A stretch of 64,000 nucleotides of DNA from Aptenodytes patagonicus (taxonomy: Eukaryota > Chordata > Aves > Sphenisciformes > Spheniscidae): contig NC_134950.1 of the NCBI RefSeq assembly GCF_965638725.1, positions 168,544,853 to 168,608,852 on the forward strand. The letters are read 5' to 3'. Shown here piece after piece: positions 25,201-38,700 of this stretch (its first letter is position 1; every line of letters starts with the position of its first letter). A program made the translations under genes and the position numbers. The notes under the pieces are model-generated. The model was not told where the DNA came from. It was given only the letters and a program-made list of their open reading frames with translations, and searched no databases.

Positions 25201-28092
25201 TAGAGGAGCCACTTTCTCTCAGAACTACTCATAGCTTGATTAAACCTATGAGGGATGCACAAGGCACAGCCGTATCCCGGTGCCAGTTTTGCTATGATTT
25301 AAAAGCGTTCCAGCTTTGTGCTATGTCAAAGTGCCATAAATTCTCATCTACAAATAGCAGTCCTCGGTAATGTGTGCAGGGCTGGGAATGGGATGTTCTG
25401 GGCAGGAAGCAACCCCTTGAGGCAGGAAACACAGTTAAGGGACGTTAATGGCAAGAACCAGATGATGGCGAACACAATTTTTCATTGCGGTGAGCAGGCA
25501 CGGGCTGCTGAATAGAATATCCTCATTTTTCACTTGTCTAGCTGGAAGGCTGCAGAGCTGGGAAGAGCTTCCTAAGGACTCCTGTCCTGAAAACATGATG
25601 CCTGTTGGCAATAGCCTGCACTGCCTTGTCTGGAAGATCTTCCCTAGCTGGAGCAACCTCTGCCATGGCTGTATGAGCTTGTGCCACTGAGATGCATTTT
25701 CAGCTCTGACCATAGATGACCCTCAGGGAAAAGGTTAAACTCTTCACAGGAAGAGTAAAGCAATTGGGTTGTGAAATCCCAGCACTGCAGATGTGTTCTG
25801 GGTCCGTGTTTCCAGATTAACACCCAGATGAGTCTGATAAGCCATGTACGGCGCAACCCTCCTTTATACGGATGGGGGCACCTAAGATAGCAAGTGGGTT
25901 GAAACACTGTCCCACAGCACATCTGCAGTCACAGGAATTGCACAATCCATTTGTTTTCATTAGGTTAAGTACGTCCAAATAGTTCGTAATTGGCAGATGC
26001 ACCAGAGTTCACTGTGTCCCTGGCTCAGTACTGCAAGCCTGGGCTTGTAGGGTCCAGCAAACCCACAAGTGACGACATGGATGTTCTTGCTTTGAAGACC
26101 AGAAGATAGCAAAGAAAAGTAAGAATGGTGTCTCTTCCCTGGAACAGCAGGACAGCTCCTTCGTTCAAGATTGATTTCTTTGTCCCATACACTGGAACAG
26201 AGGAAGATGTTATGCAAAGGACAGCTAGACTCCCAGCATCCTTCATCCAGTAGTAAGAACTGGATGCAGACCCTCCTTTTGTCCTGTAAAAATGTCCCCA
26301 AGGTGGGACTGGTTTGCAGATTTAGGCGTCTAACTCTAGTCATTTCATTATGGTCGCTGGAGCTTTGAGGTTTGCTTTAGCTGCCCACAGGTAGGGCCTT
26401 GCGCCATTTCAGATAGCTTAGGGCTCCCAGGTGCCTGTGCAGAGGGCACAGGTCTCCCATAGTCCCTTTCTTATACCAGCCAGCTCATATGCTGTTCCAG
26501 CTCTGCTCGAGTATTTCTTGTGGGACTGGGCAGCAAACTTCGGACAAATGAATTCTGCCTTGAGTTACGATACGTCTGTGTCTAGTCGTGTGTGTACAGA
26601 GACCAGCTCGACATCACCAGTCTGTACGGGTGAAATACCAATAGCTGCTAGTCACTTTTGGCAACCCCAAAAGCTAAAGAAGCAAAAACAGCAGCAAAAA
26701 TAATGAAACGATTCTGAAAAAGTTGAATTTCTCATTTATTTGTGTCCTGGATTACAGATGTTTGGTATCTTTCTTTTCTGTGCAATCAAGATGACTAGAA
26801 GCCTGCTGCTGCTGCTCGTTCGTTGCCTGGGATGCACTAACCATGCCAGGACAAAGGGAAAATACTGCAAGTTTCCTGATGAAGCCTTGGGGATTGGCAG
26901 CACCCAGTGGCTCCAGCAATATCAATATGATTTTGCTTTGTTTCTTCTTGCTGCATGACGTGGATATTGAGACCTTGATCAGGCTTTTCCTAACAAACAG
27001 GTGTTAATCAAACAGGAGTGCCCCTAAAGTGGAGTTTGTAAGGACTTCTGTGCAGCAGTTCCTCCTCTTGAAGTTCAGAACATTATTGAAACTTCATTAT
27101 TTGAATGTGGTTTTTTTCCAAACATACAGCAGCAAGAGCAAGTCAGCTTCCATGATTAGAGGCCAGCAGCTATTTGAGAAAATCCAAGTGGAATGTAACG
27201 TCTCAGTGCCTGGGCCAAGATCTGACATCAGAAACCCAGGAAGTCTGTGCAGTTGTAGCTATATTAAGATTAGAGTAATCCCTGATGGGAAGGGTAGATT
27301 ATTTTATTTGGCTAGTTATTGAAAGCAACTAGTTTTCACCAGTTACCTCCAGTAAGTTGAGTCCAACAACCTGTTTCTGATAAAGCATAAATCACATTTC
27401 GTCGAACTCTTCTTTTCAGGAGCTGAGATGGACAGGTCAGCACATCTGTTTCCCCTTGCCCTAGCTATTAATCTCGATACCCTGGAGAGAGTTACGAATT
27501 TGCCTAGGTTTCCACTTTGCATGCCATTGTGCATTTCTCTGCTAGATTGAATTGCCTTATAGTAGAGTACCTCTGAAGACATTCAACACCTGATTGAGTT
27601 GCCTAAACATAGGTGCCCAGTGTCTACTGAGATAACCTTGTACTGAGGGCATCCAGGTCTTGCTCCAGAAGGATGCGGAGCTCCACTAATTGCTTTTATG
27701 CTTCCTTTCCACACCCTCCCTTGGTCTTTATTGCCCTTTTAAAATGTGTGACGTTAGTGTCACAATACAGGCTTCCCAATACCATGTAGGAAAGGAGTAT
27801 TATCTTCTTGTTCTTCCTTGCTGTTCAGTTTATACAGCAAACAGTTGTGTTAGCCTTTTCTCAGCAGCACATACTGGGAGTTCACGACGAATTATTTACC
27901 TCTTTTATTCCCCAGATCCTCCACCATATTACTTCTTTTCCAGAATTCAGCCTGCCGTACTGGAGGCTTGTGCTGAACCTTTTCTTTCTTGAGTGCAGCT
28001 TTTGCATTTGGCTGTATTCAAATAGACCTTCTCAGCCAGCTATTATAAGTGTTCTTACGTGCAAGTTATCCAGGCCTGCTGATTTTAAATGT
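22254..28092 (+). other. Intron 1, segment between LTR copies 1 and 2
   Basis: This is unique non-coding sequence with no retroviral internal domains, no gene and no clear repeats. It is therefore not the interior of a provirus. Confidence 0.6.
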
Positions 28093-28691
28093 TGTGCTGG
28101 TTTGGCTGGGATAGAGTTAATTTTCTTCCCAGTAGCTAGTGCGGGGCTGTGTTTTGGATTGGTGCTGGAAACAGTGCTGATAACACAGGGATGTTTTCCT
28201 TACTGCTGAGCAGTGCTGACACACAGTCAAGGCCTTTTCTGCCTCTCACCCCACCCCACCAGCGAGCAGGCTGGGGGGGCACAAGAAGCTGGGAGGGGAC
28301 ACAGCCGGGACAGCTGACCCCAACTGACCCAAGGGATATCCCACACCATATGACGTCATGCTCAGCATATAAAGCTGGGGGAAGGAGAAGGAAGGGGGGG
28401 ACGTTCGGAGTGATGGCGTTTGTCTCCCCAAGTCACCGTTATGCGTGATGGAGCCCTGCTGTCCTGGAGATGGCTGAACACCTGCCTGCCCATGGGAAGG
28501 AGTGAATGAATTCCTTGTTTTGCTTTGCTTGTGTGCGCGGCTTTTGCTTTACTTATTAAACTTCTTTATCTGAACCCACGAGTTTCCTCACTTTTGCTCT
28601 TCCGATTCTCTCCCCCATCCCGCTGCAGGGGGAGTGAGTGAGCGGCTGGGTGGGGCTTAGTTGCCAGATAGGGTTAAACCACGACAAATGT
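28088..28691 (+). mobile_element. Solo LTR, copy 2 (avian ERVL-like), with target duplication
   Basis: The LTR proper is 28093-28686 (594 bp), flanked by the 5-bp duplication AATGT (28088-28092 and 28687-28691). It contains a perfect palindromic cAMP-response element TGACGTCA (28351-28358), a TATA box (28368-28373) ten bases later and an ATTAAA signal (28555-28560). It is the same subtype as copy 1 and has the same orientation as the host gene. No internal viral genes remain. The pre-insertion site reads straight through when one AATGT is removed. Confidence 0.94.
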
Positions 28692-31600
28692 TTATCTCTT
28701 GTAGATGTTGTTTAACATCTGCCTTTGTTACTAATGGACTGGAAAAAGCTTCATCATTATCGGACACACGCACATTGCCCTGCTGCTTTCCAAATACAGA
28801 TCAAAATCACACGTTGAACTTTCCCCTGCTGGACTGTACCATCTGTAAGATTTTGTTTGTTGTAATGCTTTTGTTTAAAAAAAAAAGCCAAGCAAACCAA
28901 AAAAACCACACCAAAAAACCCCAACAAAACAAAACCCCAAACCAACCAACCAAGCAAGAAAAACCGTTAAAATAATAACTTCTCATTAATCTCTTATTCT
29001 TACCAGCTGCATATTTTTCCTGGTGTCTTGAGGTTCCCATATAATACTTCTAAGCTTCATGATACATTATTTATATTTCTTCATCTGTATTTCTCTTCCA
29101 TTTAGTAAATATTGCTGGGTTTGGGTTGCTGGTTTACTTATTTATTTTCACTTCTGATTCCTCCTTTTAATTCATAGTTGAACTGAGATTAGGTTTTGCT
29201 CAAAGTTAATCGTTTCGATTGGGAAATCATGCTTGGCTTGGTTTATTATCTTTTTGGCCACCTGGCCCGTCCTTCCAGAAGAACCGTGACCTGTCTCACA
29301 GCACTGTGTGCAAATAGGGCAAGCAGGGGCATGTGGTGAAGGAGGTACCCCATCATCGGGCGGGTACCCAGCCGTCAGGAGGGGAAGGTTATGTGTCAGG
29401 TAGGACACAGAGATCACAAGAGGAGTGAAGACAGGTTTTATTACAGAAGCATAATTTGGGGGACAGTGGGGATATTTTAATAGGGTACCACAACATGCTG
29501 GAGTTGCTTTCTGGAAAATACAGATCAGAAGTCGGAGGTGGGAAAAAGATAACATCATCTTAATGACATCCTTCTGAAAGCGTAGGCAAACATCTCCCAA
29601 AAAGGTATGAAGGATCAACAGAGAAGAGCACATAAGTGCAGCAATCCGTTTGCTACAATTGTTTACTCAAAAATCAACTTTTAATAAACATTCTAATCAG
29701 TGCAGTGAAATTTCCCACAGTTCACAGAGAGGATCTGAGAGGGGAACTTCATTCTTTTCACGGGGAGATAGTTTTAATGTTGTTATGAACAATTTAAGTG
29801 CTGTTTCATTACCAATTTTATGGCTAGTACCATTAATAATACCAGAGGAGAAAAAGAAACGTGCCTTATATTAAACTCAGCTTTCAGTAAGTAGAATACG
29901 TACAAATGGGGATCTCCTGTTAGGTATCATTGTTTCCAGAGATATGTCTGTGTTTATAGAATATATTCCTATTCATGTGACTTGGATGGCAAGCTTAAAA
30001 ACTTGGCTGGGTTTTGTCAGTTAATGTTTTTAGAAAATTCTTGGAATACGTTTGTTGTGTGTCCGTGCTTGAATTGTTACTGTGGTGAATGCCTTCTGCG
30101 GGAAACCTGTGATTTCCAGGAGTTTGTAATGTGGCCAAGAAACCTCTGCTCAGGGTAAAACCTTGGAGGGAAGAGGCACTGGATTTTTTTTAAATTATTG
30201 TTTTTATTTTTTAATTATGCACCTTACTTACTTTAAGATACCTTGGGTTTTGTGGTTATTTCCCCTAAGGCATTTTGTGTCTAGAAACTTTGACAGCAGC
30301 TTGAGCTATTGCAGAGGGATTTTTAATGGGGTTTTAAATCCGCTTGCACAGTTTCATCTCTACATACATCCAGAGTTTCTTGAAGCCGTGAGATTTATCC
30401 TCCTTGGATGGATACACTTGGCTGGACTCGTTGTTAGAGAAACAGAAAGTGCATATGGATGGCGTAGCAGGTGACATCTTATTTCCAGCTGCATCCTGAA
30501 TTAATACCCTAACAAGACAGTGGTGTCGGCTGGGGATTGCAGGCGAAGGTCTTACACCGGTCGCTGTTAAAATACCAGGCAAGGCATCGCATGTGAAGTT
30601 GTCTCAGGCAAAAAGGTGAAGGAATATCGTGGATCACAAATGAACTAAAAGGGCCCAGGCAGCTGGGCAGGAGGGACACAGCGTGAGGAGCTACAGCTGT
30701 CTCTGATGGAATCGGGTGCTTGGAGAAGCTATCAGCAATCCGGGAAGAAGAGCAAGCGTTGCAGCTGCGCGAGTGTTGGCCAGAGCTAACACCTACCCGG
30801 CGAGCGTGTGTGTTTGAACAAGGAGTGCAATGTCTTGGGGCTGTAGGTGCACCACGGCCGCTCCAGGGAGATCTTGCGCAGCTTTGCCCACAGCTCCCTG
30901 GAGACCTGCACTGCTCACATCGGTGCTTAGTGATGCTGAAATCTCAGAGACAGGTCAGGGTGGAAAACAGCATTTTCCAGAGCGGTAATGTATTGTGTTA
31001 ACAGTGTCCCCCTCAGACAGATGCTGCGTTCAGGTCTGCTCACCCCAAGGGACAGAGAGGTTCAGATGTCGAGGGTGACTGTGTTTAGGGGATGATGTCA
31101 AGGTCTGTTGGCTGACTGCTCCTGGGCAGCTGTACAAACCCTGGGGAAAAAGTAAAACCACAGCAGACGGAGATGCCTCCTCTGCAGAATAATTTCCCTG
31201 GTTACCTCCATTCCTTCAATGTTAGTTTAAGCTTCCTGATGTTTGAAGGCAATTCAATCCTTATTTATAATAAGGAAAGTCCCAGGTATGCTGTGAAGCC
31301 CGCCTGTCTGGGGAGCTCTCAGTGAGGTTCACGTGTGTGCATGTGGGCTTCTGGGCTTTATAAATAGAGAGGAACTAAAATGGGGAAATGCTGTTTTCTT
31401 TAAGAAGCCTTCTTTTATCAATTGCTGTTGATCTTTGCAGGGCAAAACTGTATTTTTACCTTCTCTTTCAACATGAACGTATATATTCAAGAGATATTGG
31501 AACTTGTTGTGACACTTAGGGAGTTGGAGGGTATGAAGGGGACGCCCTTTTCAGAGAGCTTTTCTGCTTCTCTGGGACAGTGTTATTGCTTGCGGTTTAT

Positions 31601-31974
31601 TTTTCCTGTTCAGCTGTGACCCTGCAACACAAAGTTCATTGGAGTGTGGCATTCACCTGCCGCACTGATATTACCGGAATTTGCTGAAAGGTGATTCTGT
31701 TCTTAAGCCTTAGATAAGGGATCTGGAAGAGTTACACTTGGTGCCTGCTCCCGATGAAACGTCTTGTCATCCTCAGCTTTGTAAGCTTCTCTTCTCCGCC
31801 TGCAAAATCAGAATTTCTCAGTCTTTTTTGCCTGTTTTAGTCTTATTTTCCATGTCAAGGGTTCAGAGCAGGGGCTGAACACATAGGCAACTCCTCTTAT
31901 GTTTGCCTGCTGATTATGTTAGGCTGCAAGTAACATAAACAATAGACTGGAACCAAACTTTTGTTTTGGTTAAA
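28687..31974 (+). other. Intron 1, segment after LTR copy 2
   Basis: A low-complexity A/C-rich stretch lies at about 28868-28970 (poly-A broken by CC and ACC). The remainder is unique non-coding sequence. A 153-codon ORF on the - strand (29172-29633) has no recognisable domain. Confidence 0.55.
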
Positions 31975-32330
31975 GGAGAAGAGGCAAGTGATCCCTGGTG
32001 GACTTTTAACTGGAGCAGATGTGTCCAGTTTGGGGCAAAAGCCCTTGAAGAAGTTGGAGAGAGTCCAGGCAGGGCCAGAAGAAGGTGAAAGGTCTGAAAA
32101 ATGCTGTGGGGGAAAAAAGTGAAAGAACTGGGGATGTGTATTCTGGAAAAAAAAAATACTGAAGGGAGAAAACACAACTTGTCTTTAAGTATATGAAAAG
32201 ACTACTGCAAATAAGAAGCAGGGGGGAAAAAAAAATCCGTTCTCCACAACCAGTCTGGGTAGAACTAGAAATTGGGCCTTAAATTGCAGCCACAGAACTT
32301 TAGCGTTTCACAAAATAGACAAAATCTTTC
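31975..32330 (+). mobile_element. Degenerate old CR1 fragment
   Basis: Blocks in the expected CR1 order are present with many substitutions and no open frame: 'gtccagtttggggc', 'agttggagagagtccaggc', 'aaaggtctgaaaaatg' and 'gaaagaactggggatgtg'. The 5' edge and 3' edge are approximate. Confidence 0.7.
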
Positions 32331-32624
32331 TGATGGTCAGCATAGAGAAGCCTAGGAATTGATTAGGGTCTATAAGGACACTGTGGAGTCTCTGCCACTG
32401 GGGACGCTTGACAAAGGATGGGACAAAAGCTTGTCAGAAACCATTGCTGGGACTTCTTACGTATCACACAGGGATAAAATAGGCCGTCCCTTATGGACCC
32501 TCCTAATCTTTGTTGGTTTTTCTTTGCCCTTAATCTGTGAATGTGATAGCTAGATTGTTAAAAGAAGAATCCCAAGAATTGCACCTGCTCCCTTTTCTCT
32601 TGGCCAACTTGAAATCATTTTCAC

Positions 32625-33105
32625 AGAGAATCACAGGCTGGTTGAGGTTGGAAGGGACCTCTGGAGGTCATCTGTTTGACTCTGTGAAATTTAGTCTGAC
32701 CATCTGCATAGCCCCAACCATCAGTTTCTGCTTTGGACCTGCAGTACAAACAGACCCGAATGATTTGAAGACACTCTTCTGGTAAGTCATGCCAGTCAGT
32801 GTTAAACCATTCCCAAGTAGTGCTTTACTTCTAATCCACACTTGTCTCAGTAGAGAATTCAGTCACAGGAATTTGTTAAGCCTTTTTTTTCATATTAAAT
32901 AGTTATCCTTGGTAGGAAATCTTCTTATGGTTTAGGCACTTGCTTGTTGTGATTGATTAGACTCTTTTTTTTTTTTTTCTTCTCTCTCTCTCTCTGTAAG
33001 TTTAGCTGAGCTGTTTTGTTTTGGAATTAGCAGGTTTTCCAGACCTTTAATCATTCTTATGATGCCATTCTCAAGTCATTACCAAGTCAGTTAGCCAGGA
33101 CGTAT
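32625..33105 (-). mobile_element. Old CR1 fragment, 3' end first
   Basis: The segment opens with the reverse complement of a CR1 tail and 3' UTR ('agaatcacaggctggttgag', 'gttggaagggacctctggag'). Further on, 'ttttccagacctttaatcat' matches the usual minus-strand wording of ancient CR1 coding sequence. A T-run followed by TC repeats interrupts it at 32964-32995. Its first 70 bases are clear; the rest is too decayed to be sure that it is one element. Confidence 0.55.
32964..32995. repeat. Poly-T and (TC)n run
   Basis: About fifteen T followed by CT/TC dinucleotides; a simple polypyrimidine repeat. Confidence 0.9.
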
Positions 33106-33389
33106 ATTAACCAGGGTGTATATTGTGCCAGCCACCTGGAAATCCTGTTTACCAGTCTACTAGGGTGTCATCCAGTCTACCTAGGGTGAAATCCTGGCTG
33201 TTTCCAAGTCAATAGAAATCTCTTTGACTGAAGTTTGTGTCTTAACAATTTACCCTGCAAAAAGGCTACCGCCTCCCAGTGCAAATTTATTGGTTATTAT
33301 TTTTAAAGGTGAAAAAGTGGAAACCTAACTATGTAGATGACCTTTTGCTGTATAAGAGGTGGTGGTGTGGCTCTTCTTTGAGCTCAAGT

Positions 33390-33657
33390 TATGTTGTCCC
33401 CAAGGTTGTATTCAAAAGGTACTTGAAGAGCATTTACAAATAAGACAGAGATTTCTACACTAAGAGAGTTGTCCAGCAACAAAACAGTCACCTAGAAAGA
33501 TTGTGCAGTCTCCATGCTTGGAGGGTTTTAACACTTGGTTAGAGAAATCTGTGGCTGAGCAAGAGTAGTGTTGGTGCTAGTCTGGCTTCGAGCTGAAGGC
33601 TGGACCAGCGTGATCCAGAGGTCCCTTCCACGCAGCATTTCTGTAATTCGATGATTA
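33390..33657 (+). mobile_element. Old CR1 3' end
   Basis: Decayed CR1 coding text ('tggagggttttaacacttgg') leads into 'gatccagaggtcccttccac' and a worn tail 'tttctgtaattcgatga', the remnant of the ATTCTATG repeats. Confidence 0.75.
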
Positions 33658-35479
33658 GGTAACACTAGGCCCTACCTGATCTCCTGTAGTCACCAGGATG
33701 CCTCTGCTGAATCCTTGCATTGACCAATATTGGGATATTCCTTTGGCCAAATTTACTACTTAACAGGTTGTTAAAACAATAATTATAAGGGATAACTCAC
33801 ACCTATGTTACTTTGCTATTATGTTGGATGAACTTCCACCAGCTTACAAGCGGAGAGAATTAGTTAATCAGGCCATGAATATGTTATTAGCTGGAGGCAT
33901 AATACGAGTGTCACTAATACAGGATTGAGCTTTTTCTGGGGCTCAGGCTCTTGCATTCAGCTTGCCAGAGCATCTAACTGTCTCAGATTTGCTCTGTAAA
34001 AACCAGAAATTACTGCTTAGTACCACTGAGATAGTATCAGTAGGATACAGCCTAGGAATCCAGGCTATATTAGCAAAAATGACCACTCTTGTTATTGGCT
34101 TTGTGCAGAGCCATATTTCTTTATGCATGCACAGAAGAGCTGAGTGTCAATCTGAAATCGCCCCACTTCGTAAGGTCATTTGAGAACCAAAATCCCAGTG
34201 AAGTCAAAGGGACGCATGAAAATTTCCTCTTCTGTTATCCCATGTTATAACCAACGTTTGAAAGGCACACAAGACAAAGGAGGAATAAGCAACAGGTAGG
34301 GTTGATTTCTCAACAGCAGCTTTCCTTTTCTCCCCTCTTTCACCCTTCTGGAGGTGAATGCTGGGGATGTAGATGTTCCCTGGGCCCCTCACTGATATTC
34401 CTGCTGCTCAGCATGCTACTGCTTGTCTCTCAGCTAATTCAGTTTACATACTTGAAGGAGATGGAGAGTCAGCAAAATGGTTTTTGGCTCGGTTTCATAT
34501 GTTCTTCCCCAGAACCAAAGTTGGGTTTAGTTGCTATGGTTTTTTCTTTCTCTCCCTCTCTTTTGTTTTTTTTCTTTTTTTCTTTCTTTTCTCCTCCTCC
34601 TGGCTTTCCAGCATTGTTGTAGCTAACCTGCAGGACTGCAGTTTCTGGGGCAGCCGTCTGGTATCATTGCTGTCTCTTGATTTGATGTGACCAAGCATAC
34701 AGCATCAAGGGATGCTGGAGAGGAGCCAGGAAAGATCAGGCTCTGGATGAGAAGTTGTAGGGCAGGTAGGTGCTGCTGAGGCATGGAGGAGGTGGCTGTG
34801 AAGGGCTGATTAGTACTGATTATTACAGAGGCACCACCATCATCCTTTAAATTATCCCTCTCTGCCCCTATTAAGGGTCCTTGCCCCCTCTGTTGTAGGC
34901 AGATCTGCATCAGCCATTTGCAGACATGTGTGCACGTGTGTGACGGATTCTGCACCACCCTGCTCACTGAGGCCACCAAGGAACGTTACGCTCTATGAGG
35001 ATGTTCAGAAAATGCTCCAAGGGGTGTTTGCTGGAGACAGAGACCATGTGGAGAAGAGTTTGTTGCCCATAATATTTTGGTTGGTCCGCTTTGTTGTATG
35101 TGGTCCAGCTTCCCTCGAGTTCAATCAGCTAACAGGTCCTTTTGCTCTGTCGTTTCCACCGGAGGTTTCAGATTCTCATGGACCTTTTTGTTGGTCGATC
35201 CCTCTTTCCTCTTCTCTTTTTATCACTGCATTTCATTCCATCCTTATTAAAGCCAGTGGATCCTTAACTAATACCACTGCAGACCTCCCTGTGGCTCTGT
35301 ATTTCTGCCTTCAACACAACCTGCAGTCTTCACGCTTAGCCACTTCCTTAGTTTCCTTCCAGTTGTTGTATTAATCCCCGTATCAATCCTTAAGGCAGTC
35401 ATTCCTTTTGGCATGCCGTCAGACTATTTACTGAAGTTAGGAAAGATTAGATCCACTGATTTTACTCTCTTCAAAAAAA

Positions 35480-35715
35480 ACCCAGGAACCTTATCAAAAC
35501 CTTATCAAAAAAAGCTATCAGTTACATTGCCACGATTTACTTTTGATAAACCACATTTTGTATTTTACCCAAATCTCCGTTGCTGCCATGCTTTCAATTA
35601 CTGTTTCCTTCAAGTGGTGTTCAAAAGTCTTGTGTACTTTTGTGCTCAGACTAACTTGCCGATAGCTGCCTGGATCTTTTTTTTCCTCTCCTTCCGACAT
35701 ATAAAAAAGCATTAC
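35480..35715 (-). mobile_element. Fragment of LINE reverse transcriptase (CR1-like)
   Basis: Read on the - strand, a frame open at 35518-35712 gives a match to the conserved N-terminal reverse-transcriptase motif of CR1-clade LINEs: 'KKDPGSYRQVSL' against the family form DPxNYRPVSL, followed by 'HLKETVIES'. The neighbouring sequence shows no more of the domain, so this is an isolated old fragment. It could equally belong to another LINE of the same clade. Confidence 0.6.
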
Positions 35716-38700
35716 ATTTGTTGACTTTCAGCCAGATGGTACCACTCCCACCATCTAATCTGAGCACGTTGTTCTCTTTTGAGTGGCTTTCACCTCATAT
35801 ACAACAGTTTCCGTACCCTTGTTTGCCTTCACAGTCAGCCCTGTTGTTGTTCTCAATTATTCAAGCTACGTCATTTTCACCATGTGTAACTATTCCACTT
35901 TGTGTTAGTAAACTTATATTTTTATCTCCAAATCATTGGAGAAGCCAGTGAACAGAAGTGGGGGGTGGGGCTGAATGTGACTTCTCTTTTTTGGGGGCTA
36001 TGTTTAGTTTTGTCTTGAATTTCAGCACTTTGCACAGCAATTTCACTCTTTTTTCCCCCCTGTTGTTGTTCTCTTTTTATTCATATCACTGAAAGACATT
36101 TTCTGCTTAGCTGAGTTGGTCTTGACAGCAAAGGCTAGACTTCTAGCAGTGCTCAGAGGTTTTCTGCTCCTTGTACTGATCTAAACATCGTTTTCTTTCC
36201 AGAGCCATCAGCCACTCTGCCCAGGTGTTCTGATCACTCCTAATGTCCATCTCAGGTTTTATCTTCCTAATTATCTAATCTATTATTTTCCTCCTATCCA
36301 ATATTCCTAAAGTGCGACTTGAAGTCTTTCTCTTGTTGCCATGGAACAAGGGCCGACTCCTTTCCCACTCTCTCCCATCCCAATTCTCTTTTTCTCAGTC
36401 GGCTCTTTGCTGGCTGACCAGGGTGTTTTGAGGAGAACATTTAAATATTTCATAGAAAGCAGGACATCTCTGACAGAGGTGGACATCAGCGTACACTGGC
36501 ATGTGGAAAGGTCTTTTAGAGACATGCAAATGCTGGTAACACAGAGTGTGAAGTATTTAGGGGGGTTGTGTGACTGCTTTTATCTATCTTTGGTATAAGG
36601 AAGGAGTTTTGGGAGGCAGCCAGACCAACCTGACATTTTTGTTGTGGGTTTTTTTTTGTGGGTTGGGGTTTTTTGGGGCTTGGGTTTTTTTTAGCTACTA
36701 ACTTGCTGGATGATCTTGGGCTTTCTGCCTTGGTTTCTCCATCTGTCAAAAGAGGCTAGAGGTACTACCTTTGTAAAACATTCTGAGATCTACAGCCAGT
36801 GGCATCACCTGAGAGAGGTCTGGTGATACTGTAGTGCTAAGATTTGGTTTTGCCATCTAAGCATTCATTTTCTGTGTCATTTGTGCCCTTGTATTTTTTC
36901 TCCTTTAAATAGACAAAGCAGAAACATCTTCCCTCTGAGCTCTTTCCCCCATCTGTGTTGTTAGCAGGTAAGGAATAACAAAAGAAAATGCCCAGCACAA
37001 TAAAGTAGAATTAATTATCTACCTGAGTAGCCAGTTCATCACAATCTAGTTGCACAGTGGAAAGCAGCTGCAAGTTGCCTTCGCTTCAGGGACCGATGGG
37101 AAGCAAAGCTGTAGCTAACAGCCAAGCTGGGACGGTGAGGCTATGCAGGAAGCGAGGGTGAGATCCTTGCTTCCTTAAAACCATTGGTAAACTCTTTCCT
37201 GGCCAAGCCTCGCCGTGTTCAAACCATGGAAATCACCAGCAGGTTGCTTTAATTTGTAATGCAGATATTTCTAGCATCTGACCCTTCACTTTGATCATCT
37301 GTTTCACTTGACACTCACTCAGCAGAAGTGACGATAGTTGAGATGCAGCCCTGTCACAGCACCCTTGCATTCTGGGATGCTGAGTCTTTTCTGAGTGTTA
37401 TTAAGAGGAAGGTGGTTGGGACTGTCAGAGATACTAAATGCGGCCCTCAGGCTCCTGGGAAGACATCGATGCTCTCTTCAGGTGGAAGTGTTGCATGCAT
37501 GTCTGGTTTAGACAGCATCTGTGTGTGTGTGTCATGTCATATTTGTTAAATTTTCGTGTGTGTCTAAGGCTCTTGGGCTCATGTTACAACCTGTAGCTTT
37601 AAGTCCTTCTTTTCGACCAGGAAGAGTGGAACCACGTTTTGAATTATTTTCATGTTTTCATACTGATCCTTCACACAGACTACTCAAAATTGTGCGGGGT
37701 GAATGCTGATAGTTTCAGCTCTCATGTAAGTCCCTCCTAAAATCTCCATCTTTAGTCAGTTCATTAAGTCCTGATGAGAACAAGTTCCTCTTTATCAATT
37801 GCTCAGATGTGCTGTGTTCTCAATATAGACTAGCCATTGGGCACAGTGAGGGGTATCAAAAACAACGGCTGAATCCAAAACTCCCAAACATAAATGTAAT
37901 TAGCAGCTTTCCCCTAGAAGAGCTCTGGACAACCAGGCAGCCATCTCCAGCATATTCTGTTCTTCTAAATCAAAGCTGTCTCTGTGTGTCCATCCTGCAC
38001 TCTCTTAGGTAAGGATCCCTTCAGTTGCTCTCTGCATGGTTTTTCCCACTCCTGTGAATCTTTGTTCTTCACTGCAGCAATGCTCCCCATGGTTGTCCTA
38101 ACCTTCCTCTCCCTCACATGTTTTAGCAAGTGACTCGCCCTTTTGCTTCCTTCCATCCTCAGCCAAAGAAGGGAAGGGTGGCCCTGTCCTGATTTTGTTG
38201 AAGATGGCGAGTCTTGTGCTCGGAGCGGCTCCAAATCACTTGGGTACTCTTGACTCCCTCATTATTAAGAACAATGACTTGATCCTTTGTTCTGAAACAC
38301 AGCCTAGGCAGGGAGCTCGTCCCGGTAGGCTCTTCTTCCTGGAAGACCCGCCTGGATGCTTCAGACTGTCCGTGAAGAATCTTTCTATATAGAGCTCTGA
38401 TGCTTTATAAAGGATGCTTTATAAATCCCTAAGTAACATCCTCACCCAGAGCCTTGTTGACTGAATCACTTCTGCTTCATTTGAAAGAGGGAGGATTAAT
38501 TTCTTCCTGATCTCTGAATGAACCAAACTCATCTTTTGCCAACATCTTTGTATTTTTTGTACTCTCCCTTGTAGGTAATCAGTCTTTTGAAGTGAACACT
38601 TTGAAATGAGATGCATTTATAGATTGTTCCAGGCATGTACCTGGATTTCAATAGAAAGCTTTGAATAGTGGCACAAACAAGCCCTGTTAGGGACACTTTT

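Noticed and set aside
21661..28686. A complete provirus bounded by LTR copies 1 and 2
   Set aside because: Each LTR has its own different target duplication on both sides, and the 5.8 kb between them shows no gag, pol or env-like frame and no primer-binding site pattern.
29172..29633. 153-codon - strand ORF in intron 1
   Set aside because: No recognisable motif, start context or neighbouring gene structure; probably chance.
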